Notes: generated by a model from the letters alone, not told the origin. A stretch of DNA of 64,000 nucleotides from Azadirachta indica (GCA_022749755.1 CM040453.1:12657368-12721367), one strand, 5' to 3'; shown: positions 38,675 through 52,527, counted from the first letter of the stretch. Numbers and translations: made by a program.

Positions 38675-41600
38675 TGTAACAACTCAGCCTACTAGAGATA
38701 TTGTTCACTTTGGGTACACAACCAATTATAATTTTATTTTCGGGATTTTCAACTCAAAACATGTCTATTAGGGGTTGGACCATGTTAACTTATATATCCA
38801 ACATCTCTCCCGTGCTTTACCAATATAAGATTTGTCTAGAATATTACAAAAATAATAATATCTCGTCTTATCAAACAAACAAAAGTTTTTAACTCTTATC
38901 TATCGAGTCAAGAGGATTATCTACCTATGTTGTAATGTTATGGACATCTAAAAATAACCCAAACTTGAAAAGGTATTCATTATTTCCCCAAAAGTAGGTA
39001 TGCTCTAATATTCCATTTTTAAAATCGCAATAAAACTAATTTATTCAGATTTCGAACTTGAATATTAAGTCAAATTTTTAATTTAATTTTTATTCAAATA
39101 TAATTATGAAGTTTTCAGCAATAAGTTGAAAATACAAATAGTTTTAAAAAATCTAAATAATTGCTACTTAATTATATTTAGACGTCATACCAAAAACAAT
39201 TAGACAATAAAGTCAAAATTCTATATTATAAAGATAATTTAGTATTAAAACAAACATAGTAGTAATTTGGTCATTTAAAAAATACTAATAATATATTTAA
39301 TACAGAGTAATTATATCTGTAATTATAAAAGCGTAAAAAATTTATGGACAATATATTTTTAACCCTTGTAGTGTTAAAAATACAAACCTTCTCTGATGCA
39401 GCATAATAGCATTTGTTGTCGTATGATCTATGCTTTTTATTTTTATTAATTACATTAAATTTGTATTCATATTAACCACTATTATCATACCATATCAGTT
39501 TGTATAAAAAATTCCTACTAATATTATAAATCAAAACTCTTTTAAAAGTGAGAGTTTAGATAAATTTTATTACTACACCCAAAAATTTCCTCATACAATT
39601 AGTGAAATTATCCACCCTTATGTGTTATAGAGGGAATTCTACTCACATAGAGTGGGAAAGTATCGCACTTTAATGAAATATAGAATTTGAATCTTTACTC
39701 TTCAATTAGAGAATAAGGGTACTTTAACACTCAGACTGTAGCCTGAGTGGCTTTTGAAATCATACTTACCTTCAAAAGTAGTTGAAATAATCTTCAATGC
39801 AATAGGTTTTGCAACTAGATTATGAGCCAAAGGTTCAAATTGTATTTTCAATACTTTTAATGCACAAAAATGTGTTTTCATTACCTCCCTACTATTTGAA
39901 AAGTATCTCATAGTCTCTCTACTCTTTAAATTTTTTCAATTTAATTTTTCATAAATTTGACATTAAATCAAACTGAACAAAAGCATATGCTAAAAATCGA
40001 ACTCTTGACCACAAATAAAAACAACAATTGTTACCATTAAACTTGACTTCTTTTTACATACGTACATGTGCATGTATATGCATTTATATGTGTGTGTACA
40101 TCAAAAGATAAAAACTACAACTCTTACTATTAGATTTCACTTACTTTTGTGTATGTATGCGCATGCACGTGTTTGTTTAATTTTAATAATCAAAATAAGT
40201 ATATTCAAAAAAATAATTTTTTTTATCATTTATATGTTATATTTTTAAAGTAGATCTGTTATGGTTAATAACATTTATAGTAAAAATAATAAATTGTTAT
40301 TATTTTAAATAATAAAAATATTGGTATTATCATGAAACAAACTATTTTAACGTTAATAATTTTAAAATAATTTATTTTTGAATGATAATGTGATTTGAGA
40401 TAATGATAATGATATTAATTAATCACTTATTTAACATAAACTTGTAAAAATTATAATATACATTTATATTAAATTGATATTTAATATATATTACTAAAAG
40501 AAATATACTACTAAAAACAAATTTTATTTCATTTTTATTACAATTATTATTGACAATAATAGATCTATGTTAAAATTATGATTATGATTTATAATAAAAT
40601 AAGTTTTTTGTTACGAATACAGTTATTTTATTTTCTAACTTAATTTAAAAATTACAAAAGTAAAATTCTTATTTTTAACATATATAATCTTATAAATATA
40701 TATATTACAGAATGCAAAAAAAAAAAAAGGTTGAATGTGCTATAGTGGCAAGACTTATGTGTTTTTAAGTTTAGATTTTAAGTTATATTCCTAACAAGTT
40801 AAAAAATTTAACTGTTCAGCAATATAAATAAAATTGGTATTGTTTGGTCGGGTTCAATTTTAAATTTATTATGTGTAAAATTGAAAAGGTTTAAAGATTA
40901 TAGAGGTAATGGGTATTTTAAAAATATTAGAGAGGTAATGAAATTAGTATAAAAACTGCTCATTTTTGTATCAATTTATATTATCTAACTAGAGATTAAA
41001 CTCGGCAAAAATCCAAGTTTAGGCTGAATTTATTAAAGTCTGGCCGAATTAGAATAAATTTCATTTAAACCCAACTTAATTCGAGACTGGTTCAATATTA
41101 TTTAGGTCAGACTTTCACTTGACCTGAACTTGAGCCCAAACTTTACATAGGGTCTTTTAAAGTCCAAAATAACATTAGTTAAAATCGAAATTTCAGTTAA
41201 GTTTATAATTCTAAATTATTTCCTTTTTTTTGAAAAGAAATAATCCTAAATTATTTCTAATTGTAATAAGATACTCATTTTAACTAATTCTAAATTAATT
41301 ACAATTAGATTTTAAATTCTAAAAATAGATTCTACAGTTTTAGATTTTTATAATTTTTTATATATTAATCTAATCACATAATGGATCTTTGGGTCTAATT
41401 TCTCTCAAGTAAGGTAGACCCATGTCACTAAGTTAATTTAGATCATATTTCAACTTCCTTATACTTTCTATACAATAGCCTATAATTTGAGCCCTAAGGA
41501 TGGACTTAAGTCTTTACTTTTTTATACATGCATGGATAAAACGTTGTACTTTTAGTTGAGCTTGGACTCAACTCGAATATCAATTTTCATGTATCAACAA

Positions 41601-43043
41601 GGTTTAAGATGAAGTTTAAGATTTTTAAGATTTTGTGTTATATATTTCAATAGTATTTGTTTTTTCAGTTAGAAATTTGAATATAACTAAAAATTAAATT
41701 TGACTGAAATTTAAATTTGATTAATGTATTTATTTTTTTACTATAAATATTTGAATATAAATGTTAAATTGTTTTATATTTTAAAAATAAAAATTTAAAA
41801 TTGATATGTTAACATATATATTCTAAAAAAATCTTAAACTGCTATATAAAATTGTTGACATATATAAATATTAAATAATAAATGGAGAGTATTATTGACA
41901 AATAAAATATTTAAATAATTTACATATTTACTCATTCAAATTTAAGTCAAATTTTTTAACTTAATTATACTAAAAAATTTTTAACAAATATTTATATATA
42001 AGTTATAAAAAAACAAACGAGTTTTAAAAAATAAAAAAACTTTTAAACATTTCATTAATTATATTTAAAATTAACAAAAAAACCTTTAATTTAATTATAT
42101 AATAAATCTGTTGGTTTTAAATTCTTTTAAGTAAACTAGACTAAGATTATTATGTTAATTTAGGCTAAAATTTGATTTATTTTTACCTTTCATACTACAA
42201 CTCACAATACAACTCATAATATGAATACTATAAAAAAGTAATAAATTTACTTATATTTTTATATATATATTATTTAGATAAAACATCGTAATTTTTACTT
42301 GCATTTAAATTCAAGTGAATTTTCAGTTATCAACATTATATTTATAAAAATTTCCACGTAAAAATGGTGTGAAATTAGGCATAACACGTGAAGGAAGGCA
42401 AAGCTAAACCATTGGCCTATGACTCCTACTAGTACATAAAAACAAATCTTCCACATCACATCACATGCAAACCACCTTATAAAGATGATTTCCCATGCCT
42501 TAAAAATACTACATGTTTCTCTATTCTGACGTGGAACACTACTGTTTTTTCCTTTAATAAATATTATAAAAAAGGAAAAAAAACTTTTAATATCAATTAT
42601 ATGGTTTCCTTTTCTGACAAGAGGACCATCACGGTAAAGGTTTTTCTTTTTGCAACGTGAAAGTGAAAAAAATAAATAAATACTTTTTAAAAAATTATAA
42701 TTGAAAAAGAAAGAAAGAAAATCTATATAATACCATTTATAGGTATGTCAAATTATTGGAAAAATATATGCTACCGTTTAATGTCAATTTATAATATTAA
42801 TTAAAAAAAGTAAATAATTAGTACTTTTTTGTAATATCATTGGATAGATTTGGAAGCTTTTTCTAGAATTATTATTTTAATAAATTAAAATTTTATTTTC
42901 TATAAGTCAATATTGATTCAATTAGTTGGGAATAAGACATCATAAATAATGGACCACGTTAAGATTCGTTATCTAAGGCACTAATTTCAAAGAAAAATAT
43001 CTGCAAATATATAATACTCGATATATATATATATATATGGGAG

Positions 43044-43277
43044 AAAAATTGGCAGCACTATAATTTTTATACATATTTTTATATTAATTATTGGTTATTA
43101 AATATAAACATTTCTAATTATTATATTCAATTTAAAACATATAATTAATATATAATTAATACAAATTTTAAATTCAATCTCAATCATTATAAATGTCTAA
43201 ATTCAACCATCCATAAAATAATATAAAAATATGAATAAAAATATATGATTGCTGATTCGTTTCAATAGCCAATTTTT
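43044..43277. mobile_element. Palindromic AT-rich MITE, unit 1 of a cluster
   Basis: Ends form an inverted repeat: AAAAATTGGC on both sides, extended inside by CATATTTTTATATTA in both arms. It sits directly after a (TA)n tract at 43021-43038. The interior is non-coding. Confidence 0.6.
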
Positions 43278-43278
43278 T

Positions 43279-43705
43279 TAAAAAAAATTTTATATTAATT
43301 ATAAATTGTTAAATTTAAGCACATGCAACGGTTGAAATTATATTTGATCATGTAATTAACACGTTCATAATTAATACACATATCAAATATAATTTGAATT
43401 GTTGAATGTGTGTAGATCTAATAGTTTATAACTAATATAAAAAAATTATGTAAAAAAAGGATTATTCCTTTTATATATATATATATAGGCAGCATCTTTT
43501 TTTTATACAAAATCTCACATAAATTATAAACTACTAAATATAGGAACATCCAACGATTGAAATTATATTTGACTTTATAATTAATGTATAATTATTGTAT
43601 TTATAATTAATGAACATATCAGATGTAATCTCAACTATTAAATGTATTTAAATTTAACGGCTTATATTTAATATAACAAATTGTGTAAAAAAAAATGTTC
43701 TTAAT
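43279..43705. mobile_element. Two further palindromic MITE units
   Basis: Units at about 43279-43465 and 43488-43705 share the layout of unit 1: a TATAAAYTRYTAAAT arm, AACGGTTGAAATTATATTTGA-like block, central TAATTAATACACATATCA-like block, and a complementary arm ending in TTTATA...TAATATAA. A (TA)n tract separates them. Borders are approximate. Confidence 0.5.
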
Positions 43706-43755
43706 CTATCCCATATATATAGATATTTATATTTATATATATATATATAAAGAAA

Positions 43756-44111
43756 GGATTAACGGTCTCTTAATTTAAGAAAATTTTTATATCATTTATT
43801 AACTATTAGATTAGTAACTTATTATTGTTAAAATTAAATTTGACACATATAATTAATATATAATTAATATTCATAATATATACAATTTTAACTATTTAAA
43901 TTTTCTAAATTCATAATAAATGAGATAAAAAAAATTTTAATATATCATTTATTAATTATTAAATCTACACATTTTTAAATGTTAAAATTAAATTTGATAG
44001 AAATAATTAATATATAATTAATATACATGTTATATTTAATTTTAACTATTAAAAATACTTAAATTTATATGTAAGATAAAAAAAAAGTTTAAAATTAAGA
44101 GCCATTAATCC
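43756..44111. mobile_element. Palindromic MITE with 20-bp terminal repeats
   Basis: Left end GGATTAACGGTCTCTTAATT; right end (reverse complement) GGATTAATGGCTCTTAATTT. The interior has two diverged copies of the same arm block (AAAATTAAATTTGA followed by ATAATTAATATATAATTAAT), so it may be two units fused or one element with an internal duplication. Confidence 0.65.
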
Positions 44112-47100
44112 TGTTGATGTAAAATATCTCTTTAATATATATTTATAAAAGTTATTTTGAAAAACATAGATAAAATAATATAAAAAATCATCCAATAAAA
44201 TGATACCTAGAATATTTTATTTTTTATATTATCACAAATTTTCTTTGAGGAGGTATAGCAGCTGAGTCAGAAGATTGAAGTTTGAGGTGTTACCTTAAAA
44301 GTCGGTAATGCGCTTCATATTCGGGATTACGGACACGTACTATCTCTGTCAAACACAACACGCTGCCTAAAGCACATGGCTTTAATTAAGGATATGATTC
44401 GATGTTCTAAAGCCTATGGATTCCCCCATGAACTTCTTTTCATTTTTTTATTCGTGAGATCAACTAAACTTTTGAAAAGTTGAGTGTGTTGTAATACTCT
44501 ATGTATGTTTTCAGTATTATTAATAGAATTTTTATAAATTATGAATAGATTGTAAATAGAAAATAAATTTATAATATTTAAAAAAATATAATTAGAATAA
44601 ATATATATTTTTTTACCTAAATAAATTGGTATAATATTATTAATTTAACTAATTTAAGTTCAATAGATTAATTTGAATTTATTTTGTTTTAACTATTTTA
44701 TTAAATAAATGGATTCAATTTCAACATAAATGGATAAAGTAATTAGTATTTTTATCTTTATTTTTGTCTTTAATTATTGTTCTAAATAATATGATATTTA
44801 TCAAATGGAGATAATAAAACAGTATGATAAATAGTCTTAAACATTGTTGAAAATTTGAAATTTATAACATTAATTTTATTATATTTAATTAAATTTAATA
44901 GATGACAATAAATTAAATATATAGATAAATATAAACTAATTAATATTCCCACTATTTCTAGAATATAAACTAGATCGAATTCAATGTTAAATTGCTGAGC
45001 TTACAACAGAATTTCTTTGAATTGCAAATTTAAAAATATTAAATATTATGTATACAACAATTTATAAAATTTATATATTCAAAAAATCAACTACTTGATA
45101 AACATGTAATATGTTGGGAAAAATATACATATATATATATATATATAGTCGTTATTCCCAAGAAAATATTGCTATTTAAAATATAAGTATTTGTCACATT
45201 TTTGATCTTTTATAGTAAAAATTTTTATGTTTTAATCTTTGCAAGTTTTAATTCTATATATTTTGTCCTTCACAATTAATAAGTTGGCTCTACCTCTAAT
45301 CAACTCATTAATTTTTTATTAATATATATTTAATAAAATAAATAATAAAAATAAAAAAGAAATTGACAACATGATGGTATCATATTGAGTTTTCTTTGGT
45401 ATTTATATATATATATATATATATTTTCAATTTACATGATGGTGCAATTATTTTCTATAAATAAGCTCCAAAAAACGTTCAAGAAAGAGAAAAAAAAAAT
45501 AGCCCCAGTGGCAACTACGTCGTCACCACTACCAAATTCATTAGTCAGTAATTTATTTTACAGCAAAAAGAGCACTTACTTTTATTTTTTTTTTATTTTG
45601 GAAATTTCGATATTTAGTTGTCAAAAATAACTCTATTATTGTATAAATTAAAAAATTTAGAGCTCAATGTATCCAAAATTATTAGATTCAATAGCTTCTT
45701 TAACTAAGTTTGAGGATTATTATGATAATGATGGCCTTTGTCATCATTGATGAAGTTAAATTTACAAGTAAATAAAATATTGTATAATTATAATGTAAAA
45801 TTTATAAATTTTGGAGAGAATAATCTGAATAAAAAAATTAATGTATATTATCTAATTTAAATTAACATAAATGGACAAACTTATGCACATCAATATTACT
45901 TCTGTCAAAAATGTTGAACAAGAATAAAACAATAATTGCACAGTAAAAAGTTAAATTTTTTGTTCAAATAAACTATGAAAGTTAACTGATTGGGACTTAA
46001 ATGTGTATTTTTTAAATTATTAAAACTTATTATACTAATATATTGGAGAAAATTTATAATTTCTCCCTCAAATTTTTTAAAATATCTCGTCACTCCGTAC
46101 ACCTTTATCCATTAGCTCTATCTGTTACATTTGTTAACGAAAAAATGCTGTTTTATCCAAAATGCCCCTAGTTGGTGTATAAGGACAGCAATGAATCTTA
46201 ATTAACAGTAAAATGAGTCTCACATAAAATTTAATAATTAATAATATAATATAGTTTAATAGTAATATAATAATAAAAATAAGTATTATATGATTAATTT
46301 CACAATACAATCACAAACTAAATACAGTCAAGTATTAATTTATTTTATTAATTTTATTATTTAAGATAATAGTTAAATAAAATAACTATTCAACTTCTAA
46401 AATTTAGTAAAAAATACAATATATTTTTTTAAATACATTAATAAAATAAAATAACATAATTATTTTCATAGAATATTGATAATATAATTTCTTAACATAT
46501 TATAATTTATTTATTTTATATTATTTTATTTATATTTTAACTATATATAAATATAATCTATTTAAATATAATATAATCATAAATATATTATATTGATGAA
46601 TAAAAATTCATTTAAATAGAGATTCAAAGATTTCCCCTTTTATCGTATTTTTTAGTTATTAAAATTTACGTTTTATGTATATAATTAACTTAGTATTATG
46701 TATCATACTGGAATTTAAGACTAAGACATGTGTACATTTCTTTGTTTTCATATCCCATAGTTTATAAATTTATTTAGTATTATTTTATAAATATATGGTA
46801 AAATAGATAATATTGTTATTTAATTATATCTATATAATTATTTTTGACTAAACTTTAGAAGATTAAAAATTATTTTTTAACTAATTATCATCGAATAAAG
46901 TTATTAAAGTCATATCACACTCACGGATTGGGATTTGAATAGATATGTTTGAAATAACCCAAATTTTAGGGATTCATATAATTTTTTTTTATATATCATA
47001 TGTGATATTAGCAGTTAGATCCTTATTTTTACAGAAATAATAAATAAAGATATATTTTGAATGTTTGTAACAAATAGGACCAGACATAAAATTAAAAATT

Positions 47101-48480
47101 AACTAAAATCATTGGAACTATCTGTTAAAATTATCGAATTATGTCCTCATTTATTATTTTACTAAAATTCAAGAATCTATTTATTGCTATTACTCCTAAA
47201 AAAAAATATTACTTTTATTAAATTAAAACTAAAGATATTTACTTTTCCCTCCCTTTCCTTTTAAATTTTAATGTATCTATCCTCTCTCTCTTTCTCCTTA
47301 ATTTCACCTAAGTGGATTTTTTTTAATTAAATTTATGAATTTAATTAATTTTTATGAGTTTGTTTCGATTTAGTAGACAAATTTTGTGGATTTAGTGGAT
47401 AGATTTGGTATATTTTATTTTTATTTGATTTAGGTAATTATTACTAAACTTTTATTTATGGATTCTCTTTCTTCTAAAGAAAGAAAAATTAATTTTTTAA
47501 ATAATTTAGAAAATAGAAATAAGATGAATATCAAAATCATAATTATGTAATTTTTCTTACTTGTTTTCGTTTTTTTTTAGAATTTTATATTTATTTATTA
47601 TGTAATAAATTTGTTTAAATTATGTAAGTAAAAGAAAAAAAAAGTGACCAAAAAAGGGAAAGCATATACAAAATGGGCTAAACTAGTCATTTAAGTACTC
47701 GACGCCTTCGAGACGCATCACAAAGATGCGAAGTAATAACATATTAACCCTAGTCTTTGCCAAAACAATAGCTCATGCCATGAATTTTTTATTTTTAATA
47801 CTTTTATCCTCAATATGAATGAATTTAAGCGCCTACTTATTTTTTAATGTAAAGTGTGAATATAGTTTCTTAATATATAAACTCGAATGATTATAAATAA
47901 TATACTTATTTTTTATTTTTTACTTTTACTTATAATAATTATATATATATATATAGAAATAAATAAATTTTATAAAAATATTTTAATTTATTATAAATAG
48001 AATATTTATTTAAATTTCATACTTCAATATCAAGTTAAAAATTTTTTACTTTTTTTATTAAAATATAATTACTAATTTTTCTTCTTAAATTTAAAAATAC
48101 CTTTAAAATTTATAAATGATTAAACTTAACTACATCTATTACTCCAAACTGAACAGCAAATAGAGAAACATAAGGATTAAATTATTTAATTCGATAAATA
48201 TATGTCATTGTTTATTAGTTTATTAAAGTATAGGGACATTAATGTTATTATACCATTCAACATTACAGATCAAAGTCGGCAGGATCTGTACAGCTAATGC
48301 CGAATTGCAACTGCTTGTACATTATCTCCTCCTATAAAGCTTTTTATTTTTTTATTTTTTTATTTTTTTTTGGGTTCTCTTAAAGTTTATCTTTTTAGTC
48401 TGTAATTTATGACGCTGATTCTAGAGTATGAACCAAAACTTAACCGCTAAGTTTTCCTTGAATCTCTCCTCTCGCCTCTG

Positions 48481-48489
48481 TATATAAAG
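48481..48489 (+). promoter_or_regulatory. TATA box of the F-box/PP2 gene
   Basis: TATATAAAG 48 bases upstream of the first in-frame ATG (48537). A start near 48512 would leave a leader of only about 25-40 bases. Confidence 0.6.
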
Positions 48490-48536
48490 CCTTGCATACT
48501 GAATCGTTAGAACGACAGAATTCATTTGCGTACTAT

Positions 48537-49882
48537 ATGTTGTTTCGTTCTATGGAAGAGGGAGGGACAGCCGGCGCCGGAGAAATGTGTCTATTACCCG
48601 AAGGTTGCATTGCCAATATCATTTCCTTAACCACTCCTTTTGATGCGTGTAGATTATCATCTGTTTCGACAATTTTCAAGTCGGCCGCCGAATCCGACGC
48701 CGTTTGGGAGCGTTTCTTGCCTCCTGAGTACCCTACTCTTATTTCCAATTCGACGTCGGTTTCGTCTCCGTCTTCGTCTTCTTCGTTCGGTTTCTCCTCC
48801 AAGAAGGACCTCTATCTTAGCCTTTGCGACAGCCCCATCCTTATCGACGAAGGCAAAAAGGTAATTTTGATTTTGATTTTCACTTGATTTTGCTGTGAAA
48901 TTTAATTGTTGAATGGACCTTTAGATTTCCATTGATTAGTCGTACGTTGGATTTCTCTCCTGATAAATTTTTTTAATAATTATTTTGAGGGCGCAGTTTA
49001 CTGCTTTGATAAAACATAAAATGAAAACAAAAATGGTGTTTTTGATTTGAATTTTAGAATTCAAGAATGGGTTCGGTACATTTTCTAAAAACTTTGTTAC
49101 AAAAACGAGAATTTTAGAATTTTGAATTGTTTTATAATCATGAATGCAATAGACTTGATGCATATCTAATTGTGCCATTGATATCGAGCAGAGCTTTTCA
49201 TTAGAAAAGCGAAGTGGGAAGAAATGTTACATGATATCTGCTAGGGATCTTATGATTGTATGGAGTGATACGCCTACATATTGGAGATGGTCTTCTATGC
49301 CTCAAGCCAGGTTCATCTCTTTCTCTAATGGAGTTTACTTAGTTCTGTAAATGAGTGTGAAGATTTAACTCATGGTCTGTATATAAAAATAGGTTCTCAG
49401 AGGTGGCGGAGCTCATTTGTGTATGTTGGTTTGAAATCCGAGGCTGGATTAGTACTAGCAGGCTGTCTCCTAGGACACTTTATACTGCTTATTTTGTGTA
49501 CAAGCCTACAGCAGGAGCTTATGGATTTGAGCATCAGCCTGTAGAGGTGAGTGTTGGACTTGTTGGGAGTGAAAACCAAATCCGGACTGTATATTTAGAC
49601 ACTGAAAGAGCGCGGAGACACCAATACCAGTTTCCAAGGCGTGCCGGACTACTTCATCGCAGCAGGAGTTGGGGTTGGCAGGCAGCAATGCCTAAAGAAA
49701 ATGATGGGTATTATCCTAAGGAGAGGGGAGATGAATGGTTGGAGATCGAATTAGGTGATTTTTACAATGAAGGAGATGAAGAGGGTGAGCTACAGATGAG
49801 TGTTTTGGAGGTTACCGGCGGTGATTGGAAGGGCGGCATCATTGTTCAAGGAATAGAAATCAGGCCAAAACAGGGTAAGTAA
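48537..49882 (+). CDS. F-box protein with phloem protein 2-like lectin domain (PP2-B type)
   Basis: Likely substrate-recognition subunit of an SCF ubiquitin ligase with a carbohydrate-binding PP2 domain. Three exons, 48537-48860, 49192-49310 and 49393-49882, give 310 residues. The F-box lies near residues 18-60 (LPEGCIANIISLTTPFDACR, then FKSAAESDAVWERFLP). The PP2 domain follows from about residue 115: KKCYMISARDLMIVWSDTP, YWRW, VCWFEIRGWI, YTAYFVYK, HQPVEVSVGLVG, then DEWLEIELGDFYN and GGIIVQGIEIRPK. A Ser-rich stretch (about 70-90) separates the halves. The ATG at 48552 (MEEGGTAG) is an alternative start with a better +4 base. The stop overlaps a perfect donor consensus. Exact B-class number not assigned. 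Confidence 0.93.
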
Positions 49883-52200
49883 ATAAAGTAAGAGGCAATC
49901 AGATCCTTATTCACATCGTGAGTGATGGACTTCTCTTAGATCTTGAGCATGTTAGTTGTGTTGTCAAAGCCTTATGTTCTTTATTTCAATCTTTCTTAGC
50001 GTGTAATATTTGTATGAGTTATCTGCGAAGATCATTCTGTTGTTAATTCAGTTGAATTGTGTATGTGTTGCTACAGTTTCAAAGTAATGGAAGAACCATT
50101 ATCTTCTTGGAAAAGACTCCATATATTGCTATTCTCTTTATATAACAGATTTAGGACTGAGCAGATTCGGTTCGGTTTGTTTAGGTTCAAAATCAAAATA
50201 AACCGTATTTATTTGGTTTGATTTGGTTCAGATTTGGTTTAGCACTTTACTTCGATGGTTTCTCCAAATACTTACATTTTTCTTTTCAGTTTTGGCTAAA
50301 TTAAACCGAATCTTATCCCCTCTTTGTTTTACATATGAAATACTGAAATAATTTCAAAAATAAAATTATATATGTAATTTTTAAAAGTTTAAATTTAAAA
50401 TCATTCTTTCCACTTAACTCGATATTTGAGTGGTAAGGATCAAGACAATCATGATAGGCGTTACTTTAGTCGGAATCCTACTTTATTTAAAAGAGTATAA
50501 ATTCCCCCAATAAATAAATGTATTCTGGTAGAATATTCTTTTTTTTATATACAACAAAATGTGGGTTGAGTTACTCAAATATTTTTAACAATTAGAGTTA
50601 GAAAATCCTAATAATAATATCAATATTCCGAAAAAAGAAAAAAAATTAAAACAATACACATAATTTTGTTTTGAACTTAAATCTAACTCTCAAATATCAA
50701 CAATGAGCAACGCCAATTTAATTATATAAATTGACATAATATGTTATTATTGTTATATATTTTATATTTTTATGGAAGTAGAAAAAAGTATAAGGTACAT
50801 AGTTATAATATAATTTTGTCTCATCAATTAATACTTTATTTGGTAAATGACAATTTATTGTACATACACCATTATTATGAATATAATAGATGAAAAACTA
50901 ATTTAAATTTGTATATGATTGTATAATATTTAAAATATTATATTATGGTTTTATAATAATTAGTATCATTACATAATATTATTGATTGGCTTATTTGTCA
51001 TATCATATAGACACTAGATTGGAGTATGTAAAAATGGTAAATACTTATTGGTATTTAGTCTAAAATTTAAATTGTAATTATAGTAATTATTAATAAAAGA
51101 AAACAAAACAATTAGCTACTCTTCACTTTATATAATTTTTTATATTATTTATAAACTATTCGATTTAAATACTTTTAACTATTGAAATTAAATCTAATAT
51201 ATAAAATTAGTATAGTATATTTAATGTGAATGTGAGATTATTATAATTAATATAAATAATTAAAAAATAAAATAAGAAAATTTTAATTATTAATTTTTTA
51301 TAATAGTATTTTTTAAAATTTTTTTATTAAAATAATAAATTATTTTTTTTAATTTTAACGTTTTAATGGTTAGAATGTTGTGAATAATATAATAATAATA
51401 GGGACTAAACCACTACAATGGAAAATATTATATCTAAATTTGTTATTATATAAAAGATTAGATATAAAAATAATAAAAATCTAACAACTCAACCAACTCT
51501 CAAAGACAGGGGCAATTGTCTTTTCCTTCAATTTGGGAAAGAATATCTATCAACTCTAAAATTTTAAAAGATATTTGTTCTTTTCCCAAACTTTATAAGG
51601 ATACGTCAATGTGGACTATTTTTTTTAAATAGTATAATTTTTATATATTTTTTACATCATTTACAAATTGTTACATTTACATATTTCGAATGGTTGAAAT
51701 TGAATTTAATATATATAACATAATTCATATACTATGATTAATGTATATGTAAGATATAAGTTAAATTCAATGTATATAAATAAAGTAAAAAATTATATGA
51801 ATTTAAAGGCATTGATCTCTCCCCATATATTTTTAAAAAATTGCTAATAGAAGAGAATTTTTTTTTTAATTTACATTTGGTGCATACAGTAAGGCGAGTT
51901 TGTTTTAGAACTTCTAAAATCTTTAAAAAAAAAAAAAGAAAGAGAATAGCCATGTAAACAAAATTAGAGAGATTTAATTAAAGAAATCAAATATAGATAG
52001 ATTGATCCTATTTAATTTCATTACAACTTATTACTAAGAATAGTTAACCGTTAAACGAAATCTATGGTCTCTACAGCAATTACTTTGCTTATCTTGCTAG
52101 CTAGCCTGTAAACTATATAATAGCTATATATATTTATAAATATTTTCTCTAATAAAATATAATTTAATTTAGATAATCCCCACAAAAATATGCTGTTCAA
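49883..52200. other. Spacer with decayed repeats between F-box/PP2 and kinase genes
   Basis: Contains the 3' end of the F-box gene, a CGGTTCGGTTTG-type repeat (about 50154-50315, with AAACCGAATCTTA at its other end), a SINE-like segment, and two more palindromic AT-rich MITE relatives at about 51120-51260 and 51610-51830. No gene is seen. Confidence 0.55.
50404..50520 (+). repeat. SINE-like fragment
   Basis: TTTGAGTGGTAAGG resembles a pol III A box and TTAGTCGGAATCCTAC, about 50 bases on, resembles a B box. Spacing fits a tRNA-derived SINE head. No clear poly-T/A tail or target duplication. Confidence 0.35.
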
Positions 52201-52442
52201 ACAGACACATTACGAAATGTCCACTCAATTTTCCTCCTTTTTCTCTCTCTGATCAATGTTCTATCTTCTTTCTCCTGAATTCTCATGGCTTTCTTCGTCC
52301 TTGTCAATCTTGTCCTTTAGTCTTTTTTTTTTATTTGATTTTTCCTTTCCTTCAAACTCCATCTTCCATCGCCACCACCTGCAGCTACCAGCAGGGTCCT
52401 TCCATTCTCTTGAAGGACCCTCCTCTTCAATAAACCTTATCA

Positions 52443-52447
52443 ATATA

Positions 52448-52482
<35 letters not shown>
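52443..52482. repeat. (AT)n microsatellite in the kinase leader
   Basis: About 20 AT units with one C interruption, ending 45 bases before the ATG at 52528. Confidence 0.9.
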
Positions 52483-52527
52483 CTATTTATGAATGTTAAT
52501 TGATTGTTCGTTTTCGAGGGTTAAGAG

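Larger units (their letters stand above)
37140..38848 (-). mobile_element. TRIM-type miniature LTR retroelement, interrupted
   Basis: Two direct repeats of about 174 bases flank 696 bases. Read on the minus strand, the 5' LTR is 38848-38675, beginning TGTAATATTC and ending GTTGTTACA. It is followed after two bases by TGGTATTAGAGT (38672-38661), which matches 10 of 12 bases of the initiator-Met primer-binding site. The 3' LTR is 37978-37140, about 172 bases once the nested insertion and target duplication are removed, ending GGCTATGACA. There are no coding frames. The LTR resembles the common plant type ending in GGGCTGGGTTGTTACA before the primer site; a relation to Cassandra-like TRIMs is possible but unproven. 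Confidence 0.75.
35575..48480. other. Gene-poor AT-rich region
   Basis: Nearly 13 kb with no credible coding exon on either strand. Identified contents are the TRIM element with its nested MITE, a hairpin, the palindromic MITE cluster and many (TA)n runs (for example about 43021-43038, 43736-43749, 45127-45148, 45405-45422, 47939-47956). The remainder is too AT-rich to classify by eye. Confidence 0.7.
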
